DNA of 64,000 bases from Novosphingobium barchaimii LL02 (GCF_001046635.1 NZ_KQ130458.1:53144-117143), one strand, 5' to 3'; counted from the first letter of the stretch, positions 9,587 through 19,300 are shown. Translations and numbers: made by a program. The notes: generated by a model from the sequence alone, not told the origin.

Positions 9587-9649
9587 GCTTGATCGCCCCT
9601 GCCCACCGAGGATGCTTGATAGCCCACCCTATAAAGTAAGGTCAATTAT

Positions 9650-9682
9650 GGACATGTGATAACTGCAATTATCATATGTTCC
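9650..9682. promoter_or_regulatory. 33-bp imperfect dyad between divergent genes
   Basis: GGACATGTGATAA (9650-9662) faces TTATCATATGTTCC (9669-9682), an AT-rich near-palindrome in the 170-bp gap between the TIR-like gene and the HTH gene. It is a likely operator for one or both genes. Confidence 0.5.
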
Positions 9683-9703
9683 TATTTCAACGCTAAGGAT
9701 AAG

Positions 9704-9730
9704 GGAAACCAACTTATCAATTTGGTTTCC
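9704..9730. promoter_or_regulatory. 27-bp dyad upstream of HTH gene
   Basis: GGAAACCAA (9704-9712) and TTGGTTTCC (9722-9730) are perfect inverted arms around a 9-bp centre. It lies 26 bp before the start at 9757, where an operator for the HTH protein would be expected. Confidence 0.5.
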
Positions 9731-9756
9731 TTCTGAATCGCGTTAACGCTAGCGGT

Positions 9757-10677
9757 ATGGCACGACCGATCATAGATCCATCGCTCACAGAAAACGCCCT
9801 GCTCATGCTCGGCCGCCTTGATGGTCGACTTCGCAACAGCCCCTGGGCCGATATATGGCTTGCCCGGGCGCGGCTATCCGGCGCGGCGGATTTGGCTGGT
9901 CTTGCAGGCGTGCCGGTCGATGTCGACCATCTTCAGGACTGGATCTGCGGACGCACGCCCCCTCCTCGCGCGTCCGAGGGCCTCAATGATCCAGTTTCGG
10001 TCGCGGCCGTGTTTCATCTCGCCATCGAAGCTACGGCAAACGAACGCGACCCGATTGCACGGGCTACGCTCAACATCTTGCGCACCGTCCTTGATGACCG
10101 CGCTGAGGCCGAGACCTGGGCCGCGAGCGACCTCGCCTATTTCGGGTCCGCATGGCGCCAGGCTCGCGTCGCGGCGCAGGCCCCCTACTCTGCCCCAACG
10201 CTTCGCGCGGTCGCGACACGGATCATCGACATGCTGGCGGTGGTAGGATCGTCCGATCAAGCGGCAGTGGACATAACAACCATCGATGGGCGAACGGTCA
10301 TGCTCGAACCCCGCGCGCGTGATCGGTCCTGGCTGGTGGCCAGTCATGTGCCGACCATACTCCACGCCGCCGGTCTCACGCTTGCCCCCCTGCCCTCACT
10401 CATCTTGCTGCCGAAATTTCCACCTGCACAGATTGACGACATGGTGGCTGTCATCACCCGTTCGCTACGCACGGCCTGCAAGGCAGGTCTGAAAGATCTC
10501 GACTGGCTCGAGCGTCGGGGACCATCGTCCTTGAATGCAGCAGCGACCCGTCGGAGCCGCGCGCCTCTCCTGGCTCGCCTCGAACTCGCCTATCCAGGTC
10601 TGCGCCAACCTGCAGTGACGCGGTTGCTCGGCATTACCCCGCAAGGCGCCCGCAAGCTGATGGCGAAGCTCTATTAG
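9757..10677 (+). CDS. Plasmid HTH protein, DUF1612-like
   Basis: A 306-residue protein. The C-terminal 40 residues (LELAYPGLRQPAVTRLLGIT, then PQGARKLMAKLY) form a helix-turn-helix, and the rest is mostly helical. It resembles alphaproteobacterial plasmid proteins annotated DUF1612 with an HTH; I recall the resemblance and did not test it. Two dyads lie upstream and it converges on parB, ending 8 bp from it. A role in plasmid copy or gene control is possible, but function is not known. Confidence 0.6.
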   Translation: MARPIIDPSLTENALLMLGRLDGRLRNSPWADIWLARARLSGAADLAGLAGVPVDVDHLQDWICGRTPPPRASEGLNDPVSVAAVFHLAIEATANERDPIARATLNILRTVLDDRAEAETWAASDLAYFGSAWRQARVAAQAPYSAPTLRAVATRIIDMLAVVGSSDQAAVDITTIDGRTVMLEPRARDRSWLVASHVPTILHAAGLTLAPLPSLILLPKFPPAQIDDMVAVITRSLRTACKAGLKDLDWLERRGPSSLNAAATRRSRAPLLARLELAYPGLRQPAVTRLLGITPQGARKLMAKLY

Positions 10678-10685
10678 ACCGCGTC

Positions 10686-11702
10686 CTACTGCCAGTGCTT
10701 ATCGAGCAATAGCTTGAGCGCATCTTCAGCTTCAGCACGCGTCCCCCCCGCCTGCGTCAGCAACGTCACCCTAACCCCCTTACGATCCTTGCCATCGATC
10801 CTCACAAGCGGCCTACCCGATTGCGAGGTGAGCGTTTCAGTTGATCCTGACCTCTTGGGGGTGCCTGACTTCTTGGGGGGGTCTGCTGCCAGCGCGAGTG
10901 CGCGGATGATGTCCGGCACTGCCGTAGGGACACCCTCCTCTCCAGATCGACTACCGAGAACTGCCGCTTCGGCGAATACGCGCTGGCGCCGATCGTCGGG
11001 CTTGAGAAGAGGCTTGATGGCCGTCACATGCTTGATGCGCAAATCTTGCGGATTCGGGAAGGCCGCCATCAGCTCGTTCGGTAGACGCGCAAGATCAAGG
11101 TATCGGCTGAGCCAACTCTCGGTAACCTTTATCCTTTCGGCCATGACCTTCTGACGCCCCTCATAGTAGGCGTCGAGCGCGCGCAGATAGTCGCGGGCGC
11201 GCTCCAGATCGGTCAGGTCTTCCCGGGCCCGATTCTCGATATCCGCAAGCCGGAACGCTTCCTCGTCAGATAGTTCCCGTATGTCGACCAGGAAGCGGAA
11301 ATCGGGATAGTTATGGCTTCGCAGCCAGCTTATCGACCAATGGCGTCGTGCGCCGCAGATGACCTCGAAATCATAATCGGCCTCGCCACGCACCCGGCGC
11401 ACGATCGCGGGCATTTCCTGCCGACCTTGAGCCTTCATGCTTTCGATCAGATCAGCGCACCGCTCCTCGGTGAGCAGGGCATATTCACGGTTATGGCCGA
11501 CCCACATCCGGCAGCGCGCTGGGTCCACCAATTCGTGCGTCCGGCTGACCACAGTGCCAGCCGCCAACTCCGCCAAGCGGTTCTCGCGTCCCGTCAGCAC
11601 ATTCGCGCCAAGTCCGGGTCGTCGAGGTGCGGCCGCGGCATCTTCGGGAGGATCGATTCCGGCCGCAAGGCCGGCAGCAAAACTCGCATTTTTCCTGCTC
11701 AT
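10686..11702 (-). CDS. parB: Partition protein ParB (locus 1)
   Basis: A 338-residue ParB/RepB-type centromere-binding protein. The N-terminal ParB domain includes ALLTEERCADLIESMKAQGR, VICGARRHWSISWLR and ADIENRAREDLTDLERA (the ENxxR box). A helix-turn-helix follows (RIKVTESWLSRYLDLARLP). The C-terminal part is basic with a predicted dimerisation segment. It is 46 bp downstream of parA on the same strand, with a perfect palindrome in the gap that is the best candidate parS. Confidence 0.92.
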   Translation of the reverse strand: MSRKNASFAAGLAAGIDPPEDAAAAPRRPGLGANVLTGRENRLAELAAGTVVSRTHELVDPARCRMWVGHNREYALLTEERCADLIESMKAQGRQEMPAIVRRVRGEADYDFEVICGARRHWSISWLRSHNYPDFRFLVDIRELSDEEAFRLADIENRAREDLTDLERARDYLRALDAYYEGRQKVMAERIKVTESWLSRYLDLARLPNELMAAFPNPQDLRIKHVTAIKPLLKPDDRRQRVFAEAAVLGSRSGEEGVPTAVPDIIRALALAADPPKKSGTPKRSGSTETLTSQSGRPLVRIDGKDRKGVRVTLLTQAGGTRAEAEDALKLLLDKHWQ

Positions 11703-11720
11703 AATTCCGCTTTCTCACCG

Positions 11721-11742
11721 AAAATTGCACCGGTGCAATTTT
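11721..11742. promoter_or_regulatory. Candidate parS palindrome, copy 1
   Basis: A perfect 22-bp palindrome whose left half is AAAATTGCACC. The inner 20 bp recur exactly at 13118-13137 next to repA. Its place between parA and parB and its symmetry fit a ParB-binding centromere site. Confidence 0.7.
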
Positions 11743-11748
11743 GCCTGT

Positions 11749-12978
11749 TCACGCTAAGCCTTCCTTGCGCAAACGGCTCAAATGGCTGGGCCACATCGCC
11801 CGAATATCCAGTTCGATTTCCGCATTGACGCCATCGAGATAGGTTAGGCACCGGTTGCGTACAGCGCTGCTCGTCACCGGCCCATCGAGCTCATAGACGG
11901 TCATCAGACGCGCGGTCGCATTGTCGATCTCGGCCGAGTCCTTCAGCGGCGTCCTGACCAAAGCATGCCCGAACAACGTGCGCATCAGATTGAGCAATTC
12001 CTTTTGCATCGATTTGTTTTCATCGACCTTGGACGCTACGAATCGCAGGAACTGAAGCGTCGGTGCGAACCCCCTTTCTGCGAGCGTTTCGATGGTTTCG
12101 TCGAGCATCGCCAAGAATGCGGCAGTCGAGGAAAAATCCATCACGGTCGGAGGAACTGGCACAACCAGCGCATTTGCCGCACGCAGGACAGACAGCGAAA
12201 TCGCACCGAGCGCAGGAGGCGGGTCGAGAACGACGACATCGAACCGATCGGAGATACTGGCGATGCCTTGTGCAAGGCGATCGATCAGCCCCCCCTGCCC
12301 TCGTGCCATGCGCGCGGCGATCTCATACTCGGACTGAAACAATCGCAGATTGGCCGGGATCAGTTCTAGTCCATCGAAGTGGGTCTTCCGCAAAGCGTAG
12401 TCGAGGGAGGTCATCTCCTCCTGCCGCAGAAACGGATAGAGTGTGTCGTCCTCGGTCAGGTCAAGGTCTGGCACATAGCCGAACAGGGTCGTGGCCGACG
12501 CCTGACTGTCGCAGTCGATCAGCGCCACACGATAGCCCTGGATTGCGAGATACTGCGCAAGATGGACCGAAAGCGTGGACTTGCCGACGCCGCCCTTGAA
12601 ATTCTGGACTGCGACTACGCAGCACGGGTCATCCGCGGCACGCCACGGCCTCGTACCGAACAGCCCGCGCATGTCATTGAGCTGCGCCAGCGTATATCCG
12701 ACGCGCCGATTGTTTTCGGTTCGGGGCGGGGGTGGTAGACGACCATCCTTCTCCGCGTCCCGAATTGCCGCCGGCGTGCGTCCAACAAGGTCAGCTGCCT
12801 TGCCAATAGGGAAAGTCGGTTCGCGACGATCATCCGCGCGCGCGCTCCTCGCGGAATCGCGTAACCGCTCCAGCACCGACGAGGTGCGCTGGGCGAGCGT
12901 CGCTACCGATAGGAGATCTTGCGTACCGTCTATGTCGAGTGATGCTGCCACAAGCGCCCCTTTTGAAACTGGGAGCAC
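11749..12978 (-). CDS. parA: Partition ATPase ParA (locus 1)
   Basis: A 409-residue ParA of the large type Ia form. An N-terminal DNA-binding region with a MerR-like helix (KAADLVGRTPAAIRDAEKDG, about 60-79) precedes the ATPase. The deviant Walker A is FKGGVGKST (128-136), with ALIDCDSQAS and VVLDPPPALG following. Such proteins both segregate the plasmid and repress their own operon. The frame opens at GTG 12978; a slightly later start is possible. It is transcribed with parB, away from repA's 3' end. Confidence 0.92.
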   Translation of the reverse strand: MLPVSKGALVAASLDIDGTQDLLSVATLAQRTSSVLERLRDSARSARADDRREPTFPIGKAADLVGRTPAAIRDAEKDGRLPPPPRTENNRRVGYTLAQLNDMRGLFGTRPWRAADDPCCVVAVQNFKGGVGKSTLSVHLAQYLAIQGYRVALIDCDSQASATTLFGYVPDLDLTEDDTLYPFLRQEEMTSLDYALRKTHFDGLELIPANLRLFQSEYEIAARMARGQGGLIDRLAQGIASISDRFDVVVLDPPPALGAISLSVLRAANALVVPVPPTVMDFSSTAAFLAMLDETIETLAERGFAPTLQFLRFVASKVDENKSMQKELLNLMRTLFGHALVRTPLKDSAEIDNATARLMTVYELDGPVTSSAVRNRCLTYLDGVNAEIELDIRAMWPSHLSRLRKEGLA

Positions 12979-13079
12979 AATAACCTCACTTGCGCTTTTT
13001 CGTCAAATGCAAGCTCGATTTCGAAAGTGTATCATCTGTGCCGAGGCTTATAACTGGCTGAAGGCCCTATTCCGACCGA

Positions 13080-13109
13080 CCTGACGGACCTATCCTGACT
13101 CGGTGGGGG
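13080..13109 (-). repeat. Iteron-like pair between parA and repA
   Basis: On the minus strand this reads CCCCCACCGAGTCAGGATA and then GTCAGG, the same core as the iterons at 14404-14670 but in the opposite orientation. It lies upstream of parA and downstream of the repA stop, so RepA may also bind here. Confidence 0.55.
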
Positions 13110-13117
13110 TGAATGCC

Positions 13118-13137
13118 AAATTGCACCGGTGCAATTT
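13118..13137. promoter_or_regulatory. Candidate parS palindrome, copy 2
   Basis: AAATTGCACCGGTGCAATTT, a perfect 20-bp palindrome identical to the core of copy 1 at 11721. It sits 3 bp beyond the repA stop and about 140 bp upstream of parA. Confidence 0.7.
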
Positions 13138-13140
13138 CCG

Positions 13141-14307
13141 TTATGGCCGCCCTCGACGGGCTACGAAACTCTCACAAAATCCGGTCCATGAACTGATCAG
13201 CTTCGCCCCCTTGAGCTTTGCCAAGCGATCTCCCATTTGCTGACGATAGGCGTCGGCGATGAGGTCGATGTCCCATCCTCCGCCGTGCGATCTCGCGATT
13301 GCGGCGAGCGCCTCTGCGTTGAAACGGATCGTTCCTTGCGGGAACATGATCTCGGTGCCCTTTTCGGACGAGGTCAATGAACTGACCGCTGCCTTGACCA
13401 TCGATCCTACCGCCAGCGTGTCCGCGATCGTCTCGACTGTTTCTTCGCGCCGCGCCTTGCGTCCTGTTGAATGACGCTCAATCTCGTCCACGGTGGCTAT
13501 CTGCGCCGGGGCGTCCTTCGGCTCGAATCGAAACTCGATCTCGGTCACTGTCCGGCCCTGCCGTATCTCTTTCCATTCGACCCGGAAGTGCGCGAGCTGG
13601 TCGATCTCAGCCTTTGCCTTTTCAAGAACCTTGCGACGGAGCTGCGCGAAATCCTTATAAACATCGGGCGATATGCCCAACGCTGCGCGCAGCGCCGCCA
13701 TATCACCCTTCCAGGTGGACTGGCGACGATGGAGCCGCAGCGATCCGATTTCATAAAGCTTGAGGGCATAACTCGATCGAAAGCCGAGCACCGCCTGTCG
13801 ATTGAGAACGGCATAGCTCTCAGATTCCTGAATGAGCTTACGCGCATCAGGCGTAAACTCCCATTCAATCCACCCCGCATCCGCACCGTCAGTATCTTCA
13901 GCCTCTTCGCGGGATGACGAGATCAGGGAAAAGCGCAGCGTAGCTTTCTTGCCGCGCCAGGATCGGTCGTCGATCGCGAAGAGGGTGCGGTGAAGTTCCT
14001 CCAGCATGTCGGAGATACGTTCGTTACCCTTGTGCCCGCGGCGAATATCGGCCTTGCGCATACGATGCGGCCGGTCCTGCCAAGCATCGCCGCCTGCGGT
14101 CAGGATCATCAACGCGAGCAACCGGGACGCCGTCAGGCTGAGCGATTGGCCTTTCACGAACTTGATTTCGACGATGCTGCCGGGTTTGGCGAATTCCTCG
14201 CCACCCTTCGCCTGCAAGGCCGCTGCAACACGCATGGCACGGCCAGGCGCCGAATCGGCTTGCGCCTCTTGCGCTGTATCGCCGCTTAGATTTTCCGCAT
14301 GTTCCAT
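13141..14307 (-). CDS. repA: Replication initiator RepA
   Basis: A 388-residue replication initiator of the winged-helix (Rep_3-like) kind. The first winged-helix region covers SLSLTASRLLALMILTAGGD and RKADIRRGHKGNERISDMLE. A second includes LNRQAVLGFRSSYALKLYEI, DMAALRAALGISPDVYKDFA and LRRKVLEKAKAEIDQLAHFR, the typical Rep signature of alphaproteobacterial plasmids. The ATG at 14307 is chosen. Iterons with a GTCAGG core lie 100-360 bp upstream, marking the origin, and parAB follows downstream on the same strand. Confidence 0.88.
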   Translation of the reverse strand: MEHAENLSGDTAQEAQADSAPGRAMRVAAALQAKGGEEFAKPGSIVEIKFVKGQSLSLTASRLLALMILTAGGDAWQDRPHRMRKADIRRGHKGNERISDMLEELHRTLFAIDDRSWRGKKATLRFSLISSSREEAEDTDGADAGWIEWEFTPDARKLIQESESYAVLNRQAVLGFRSSYALKLYEIGSLRLHRRQSTWKGDMAALRAALGISPDVYKDFAQLRRKVLEKAKAEIDQLAHFRVEWKEIRQGRTVTEIEFRFEPKDAPAQIATVDEIERHSTGRKARREETVETIADTLAVGSMVKAAVSSLTSSEKGTEIMFPQGTIRFNAEALAAIARSHGGGWDIDLIADAYRQQMGDRLAKLKGAKLISSWTGFCESFVARRGRP

Positions 14308-14403
14308 GTCATATAGGCCGAGCGCATATTGGGCAGATTCGCCTAATTGCTGCCTGACCTGTCCTCGCTCGTCAAGTCAGGGCAGGCTGAAGCGGTTTTT
14401 CCG

Positions 14404-14670
14404 CCCCCATCCGGTCAGGTTGGAATCGTATGACGCCTTTGCAAAATTCCTGAGATTCTGCCGAGTCGCGATGCAATTTGGGTTCTGTCCGTTTTCGGCT
14501 CGCTCACGCGCGAAAATCGCGCCAGAATGCCACCGTTCCAAAGCGCGGGATCGCCAGATGCCATCGCCCCCAATCGGTCAGGATAGCCCCAATAGGTCAG
14601 CTATCTCCCCCCGACCAGTCAGGATGGTGCCCCCGCCGGGTCAGGCAAAATCCCCCGCGCGGTCAGGATA
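14404..14670 (+). repeat. Iteron array of the plasmid origin
   Basis: Six imperfect repeats of the form CCCCC-n5-GGTCAGGATA. The GTCAG core starts at 14414, 14577, 14596, 14618, 14640 and 14662. The last three intervals are exactly 22 bp, two helical turns, as expected for a Rep-binding iteron array. The first copy stands alone about 160 bp away. The best-matching members are at 14567 and 14652. Confidence 0.75.
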
Positions 14671-14722
14671 AACGCGACAGATCATTGAAATTGCGGACCT
14701 TTTTAGCAGCGAATCTGAATCA

Positions 14723-14780
14723 CTTAGAATCATGAATCCTTCCGCTGCAAGCAGCGGCGTTGTTTTAGAATGATTCTAAG
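14723..14780. repeat. Nested inverted repeat near the origin
   Basis: Outer arms CTTAGAATCAT (14723-14733) and ATGATTCTAAG (14770-14780) are perfect complements. An inner hairpin CCGCTGC-AA-GCAGCGG lies at 14742-14757. The right arm also forms the local palindrome TTAGAATGATTCTAA. It may be a cruciform at the origin or an operator for ssb. Confidence 0.55.
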
Positions 14781-14984
14781 AGACCAAGCAGGCGATTCGT
14801 TTAGCCTTTACGGTCGGACGACATACCCGCCCCCCTAGCTGGGGGGATATCTGCAGACCGGTGTTCCACGATAACATCACGGTCTCGATCCTTGGCAGCT
14901 CCGCCCTGCGACGAGATCCTCAGCGAACCGATCGTAGCTGCATCACCGCTCGTCGCCGCTGAGCAGACGCAGTGAGGAGGTCGC

Positions 14985-15305
14985 ATGATCAATTTTGCCA
15001 AATTCGAGATCATCGGACGGATCGGTGAGATCGATGCCAAGCCCAAGGTCACCAACATCTCGGTATGCGCGAACTACCGCCGCCGCGGAGAAGGCGATCA
15101 GTGGATCGAGGATAGCTACTGGAACCGAGTCGTCATTTTCAGCGATGGTCAGCGTAAATATATCGATGAGAAGGCTCAGGTTGGCGATCTCGTGCGGATT
15201 GCCGGACGGCTCCGTGACACCTCCTATGAGCGCGACGGGACCACCCACTACACGACCGACCGGATCGTCGAAGAGTTCGGTGTGCTCGCGGCAAAGGCGG
15301 CATAA
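14985..15305 (+). CDS. ssb: Single-stranded DNA-binding protein (short form)
   Basis: A 106-residue OB-fold SSB. It shows INFAKFEIIGRIGEIDAKPK, VCANYRRRG, YWNRVVIFSDGQ, VGDLVRIAGRLRDTSYER and a final TTHYTTDRIVEEFG. It lacks the acidic C-terminal tail that recruits partners in housekeeping SSBs. The ATG follows GAGGAGG. It opens the + strand accessory block and would coat incoming single-stranded plasmid or assist replication. A second, full-length ssb lies at 31726. Confidence 0.85.
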   Translation: MINFAKFEIIGRIGEIDAKPKVTNISVCANYRRRGEGDQWIEDSYWNRVVIFSDGQRKYIDEKAQVGDLVRIAGRLRDTSYERDGTTHYTTDRIVEEFGVLAAKAA

Positions 15306-15385
15306 ATCTCAGGAGGCAGCGTCGATCGGCAAGAGGAGAGGGGGCATGCGCGGAGCGACCTTGGATTTCGACAGGAGTTTCGCCC

Positions 15386-16285
15386 ATGCCCGCCACCATC
15401 GATGCAGCAGTCCGCGCCAGACAAATCGTCGAGAGCTTGGGTGGACGCTGGTCAGGATCGCGCGGAGAGTGCCGCTGCCCCGCCCATAACGATCACTCGC
15501 CTAGCCTTTCGGTCCGCCTAGGCACCAAGGCGATCCTGTTCAAATGCTTTGCGGGATGCACATCGACCGATATCCTCAAGGCTCTGGATCGTCAGGGCTT
15601 GCACGACAGGCTGCCGGTCTATGTCGAACCACGCGCGCCGGCGCGCGATCTGAGCGGCTTGGCCAGGTCATTGTGGCAGCACAGCATCCCCATCGCCGGA
15701 ACACCGGCTGAAGCCTATCTTCATGCTCGGGGCCTTTACGCGCCAACGTCCGATCTTCGCTTCAACCCACAGACGATCATAGGGAAGGGCAAGGATCGGC
15801 GCAGCCTTCCCGCAATGATCGCCGCAGTGAGAAATGAGCTGGGCCTGGTCGCGGTCCATCGGACCTTTCTCGATCCCACAAACATTTTGCGGCGCCCCTT
15901 CCGCAAACCCAAGCTAGCTCTGGGTCTGCTCGGCTCGGGCAGCGTACGCTTTGGTGAGCCGGATGACGTTCTGGGCATTGCCGAGGGGATCGAAGATGCC
16001 TTGTCCGCCATCGACTGGTTCCAATTGCCGGTTTGGGCTGTGCTTGGTGCCGAGCGCTACGCCCATGTCGGCATACCGTCGCAGGTGAAGCGCGTCATCG
16101 TGTTCGGCCAGCGAAACAAGGCGGCGAAAATCTGCCTGAAGAGGGCAGGGGATCACCTCAGGGCCAACGGGCGAAGGGTCGAGGAATGGCTCCCATCCGA
16201 ACATGATGATTGGAACGATGCTCTGCGCGATCGGCTTGCCCGCAACGCCGTTCCTCGCCCCATGATCCAGCTCCACTCCCACTGA
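15386..16285 (+). CDS. Toprim-domain primase-like protein
   Basis: A 299-residue protein. The N-terminal zinc finger of the CHC2 kind is visible as ECRCPAHNDHSPSLSV with FKCFAGCT (about 28-57). A Toprim domain follows, with VLGIAEGIEDALSA (about 200), AVLGAERY and RVIVFGQRN. The order zinc finger then Toprim is that of plasmid and phage primases; no separate helicase domain is present, though the 1405-residue helicase is encoded next. AGGAG precedes the ATG. It probably makes primers on the transferred strand, which is inference. Confidence 0.82.
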   Translation: MPATIDAAVRARQIVESLGGRWSGSRGECRCPAHNDHSPSLSVRLGTKAILFKCFAGCTSTDILKALDRQGLHDRLPVYVEPRAPARDLSGLARSLWQHSIPIAGTPAEAYLHARGLYAPTSDLRFNPQTIIGKGKDRRSLPAMIAAVRNELGLVAVHRTFLDPTNILRRPFRKPKLALGLLGSGSVRFGEPDDVLGIAEGIEDALSAIDWFQLPVWAVLGAERYAHVGIPSQVKRVIVFGQRNKAAKICLKRAGDHLRANGRRVEEWLPSEHDDWNDALRDRLARNAVPRPMIQLHSH

Positions 16286-16343
16286 AGAGAGGAGAGGAAG
16301 CCTCCGGCTTGTTGCTCCGGTGATGGGCACCGGGCGATGCAAT
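16286..16343 (+). promoter_or_regulatory. Hairpin leader, copy 1 (before helicase gene)
   Basis: A purine-rich run GAAGAGAGGAGAGGAAGCC leads into the small stem AAGCC-TCC-GGCTT and then the stem CCGGTG-ATGGG-CACCGG. The same order, with different stem bases, recurs before the genes at 20696 and 23954. It ends next to the GGAGG ribosome site of the helicase gene. Confidence 0.5.
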
Positions 16344-16354
16344 GGAGGCTTACA

Positions 16355-19300
16355 ATGCGCACTTCAGCCGCTGCTCTCGAACTCGATTTCACCGAACCAT
16401 CCATTAACGCGGCGAAGGCGGTCCACGCCGTGTTGCGCAAGGGCAACGGCATCGACCGGCCTGGCCTGCTCCGGACGATGGAAACCGCCTATGGTTCAAC
16501 CGCGGCCGATGGGCATTGGTCACTCCGCGACGCCTATGATGTGCTTGAGCTGGCCCAGGTTCTGCACCTCGCCACGCTCGACCTGTCGCAAGAGCCGGCC
16601 GAGTGCCTTGCGGCCCTGACCGCGCTCACCGCATCCCTGCCGACGCATAGTGTGCGCAGCGAAGAACAGATCGCGCTCCAGCAATTTTCGACACCGGCCG
16701 CGATTGGCTATCTTGCCGCGCTCGCCGCTCGCATCACCGCCGCGGATACCGTCCTCGAGCCCTCCGCCGGCACCGGGCTCCTCGCCGTATTCGCCGCCCG
16801 CGTTGGCGCCAAGCTTGTCCTCAACGAGATCGATCCCGCGCGTGCCGTTATGCTCGAGGCAGCATTTCCCACCGCACCGGTCAGTCGCCACGATGGCGAA
16901 CTCATCCACGATCTGCTGCCGCTGTCGATCCGCCCGACCGCCGTGCTCATCAACCCGCCCTTTTCCCGCAGCATGGGCAGGCATGCCGACCCGCTTGCCG
17001 CGTTCCGTCATCTGCGCGCCGCTTTGAAGCGACTTGGTGCCGGGGGGCGCTGTACCGCGATCCTTCCCGATCGCGTGGACACATCAAGCCGCGCCTGGGC
17101 GAAGGCGACCGACGGTTTCGCGGTCACGCTCCACGTCGAGCTCCCCGCGAATGCCTATGCCAAACATGGCACCAGCCAGATCGTGAAACTGATCGTTCTG
17201 GAAAAGGGCTCCCAGGACGACGTCGCCCTCATCCGGTGCAGCTCGCTCGCCGAGGTGCTCGCGACGATCAGCACATCGGCCACCAGCCTTACGGCAACCC
17301 CGCGATGCTCGCCAGTGCGCCTTGCACCAACCCGTGCGCACGGATCCCTGCTCGGCGGTCTTTCGAGCAGGCCCCGGCTTTCGGCCCCGATCGCCAAGGC
17401 CGCCCCGTCTCTCGGCGCGCTTGATATCGGCTACGATGTCTTTGCCGAACCCGTACCGACCGGCGAGGCGGTCGGTGTCTATTTGCCGTACCGGCCGAGC
17501 CGCATCGCCATTCCCTGTGCATCCGCGCATCCGACCGCTCTGGTGGAATCGATCGCCATGGGCTCGATTACGGCACCGCGGCCCTCTTACATTCCCAAGC
17601 TGCCCACCCGCGTTGTCGCAGACCGGGTGCTGTCCGACGCTCAGCTCGAAACGCTGATCTATGCTGGTGACGCCTTCGAGCGAGACATTTCTGGCCTGTT
17701 CAAGGCGGCCGAGGAAGGATTGTCGCTCGCGCCCGACCAGGACGGCCGACCTTATCGGACCGGGTTTTTCCTTGGCGACGGCACGGGTGCCGGCAAGGGC
17801 CGTCAGGTTGCAGCCATCATCCTCGACCAGTGGCTGCGTGGGCGCCGCAAGCATATCTGGATATCCAAGACCGAGACGCTGCTTGAGGATGCACGTCGTG
17901 ACTGGACCGCGGTCGGCGGTCTCGCGCTCGACATCCAGCATCTGAATCAGTGGAAGCTCGGCACGCCGATCGGCGCGGCCGAGGGCGTGCTATTCCTCAC
18001 CTATGCGACGCTCCGCTCCAACCGCGGCGACAAGGGCACCCGTCTTCAGCAGATTCTCGACTGGGTCGGGGACGATTTCGACGGCATGATGGTGTTCGAC
18101 GAGGCGCACGAAATGGCGGGTGTCGCCGGCGGCGAAGGCCGTTTCGGCACCAAGGACGGCTCGGATCAAGGCATCGCCGGCGTGCGCCTGCAAAACCTGC
18201 TGCCTCGCGCCCGCGTCCTCTACGTGTCCGCAACCGGCGCGTCGGACGTCAACAATCTCGCTTATGCCACCCGGCTTGGCCTGTGGGGTCCGACCACCGC
18301 CTTCGCCGATCGCCGTGCCTTCGTCGACAGTTTGCGTCGTGGCGGGATCGCGGCAATGGAATTGATCGCCCGCGACCTGAAGATGCAGGGCCTCTATGTT
18401 GCCAGGGCGCTCAGTTTCGCCGGTGTCGAATATGACATCCTCGAACATCGTCTTACGCCCGACCAGATCGAGGTCTATGATGCCTATGCCGATGCGTGGG
18501 CGATTATCCATGCCAATTTGCGCACAGCGCTCGATGCCACCCGGGTGACGGACAGCTTCTCCAACGACACCTACAACAGCGGCGCGAAGGCCGCTGCACT
18601 GTCGATCTTTGAATCCACCAAGCAGCGTTTCTTCGGCCAGATTCTCATCGGCATGAAGCTGCCGTCGCTGATCCCGGCGATCCGTGCCGATCTGGCCCGG
18701 GGCGAGAGCGTCGTGATCCAGCTCGTCTCGACGTCCGAGGCGATGCTCAACCGGGCACTTGCCGCGCTGAATGCCGAGGACCGGGCGAGTCTCGACATCG
18801 AGCTCTCACCCAAAGAGTTCGTCATGTCCTATCTCACGGCGGCCTTTCCCGTCCGACAGATGAAGACCTTCGTCGATGACACTGGCAAGACCCGCTCCGA
18901 GCCGATGTCCGACGAGGAAGGCCGTCCCATCTTCAGCCAGGAAGCGATCGAGATGCGCGACAATCTCGTCGAGCGGTTCTGCTCCCTGCCGATCGTGGGG
19001 TCCGCCCTTGATCATATCATCGGGCATTTCGGGAGCGATGCGGTCGCCGAGGTTACGGGACGCAGCCGGCGCATCGTCGTCGACGCGCATGGTCGCCAGC
19101 GTATCGAGAGCCGTTCGCCGCGAACAAACCTCGCCGAGACCGACGCCTTCATGCGGAACGAGAAGAAGATCCTGATCTTCTCCGATGCAGGCGGCACGGG
19201 GCGCAGCTATCACGCGAGCCTCACCGCCGAGAACCAGTCACGCCGCAACCATTATCTGCTCGAGCCCGGTTGGCGCGCTGACGCGGCCATCCAGGGTCTC

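Larger units (their letters stand above)
14308..14984. other. Origin region between repA and ssb
   Basis: 677 bp without a gene between the divergent repA and ssb. It holds the iterons (14404-14670), an AT-rich nested inverted repeat (14723-14780) and a G/C hairpin CCCCCC-TAGCT-GGGGGG near 14830. This is the most likely vegetative origin (oriV). Confidence 0.65.
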
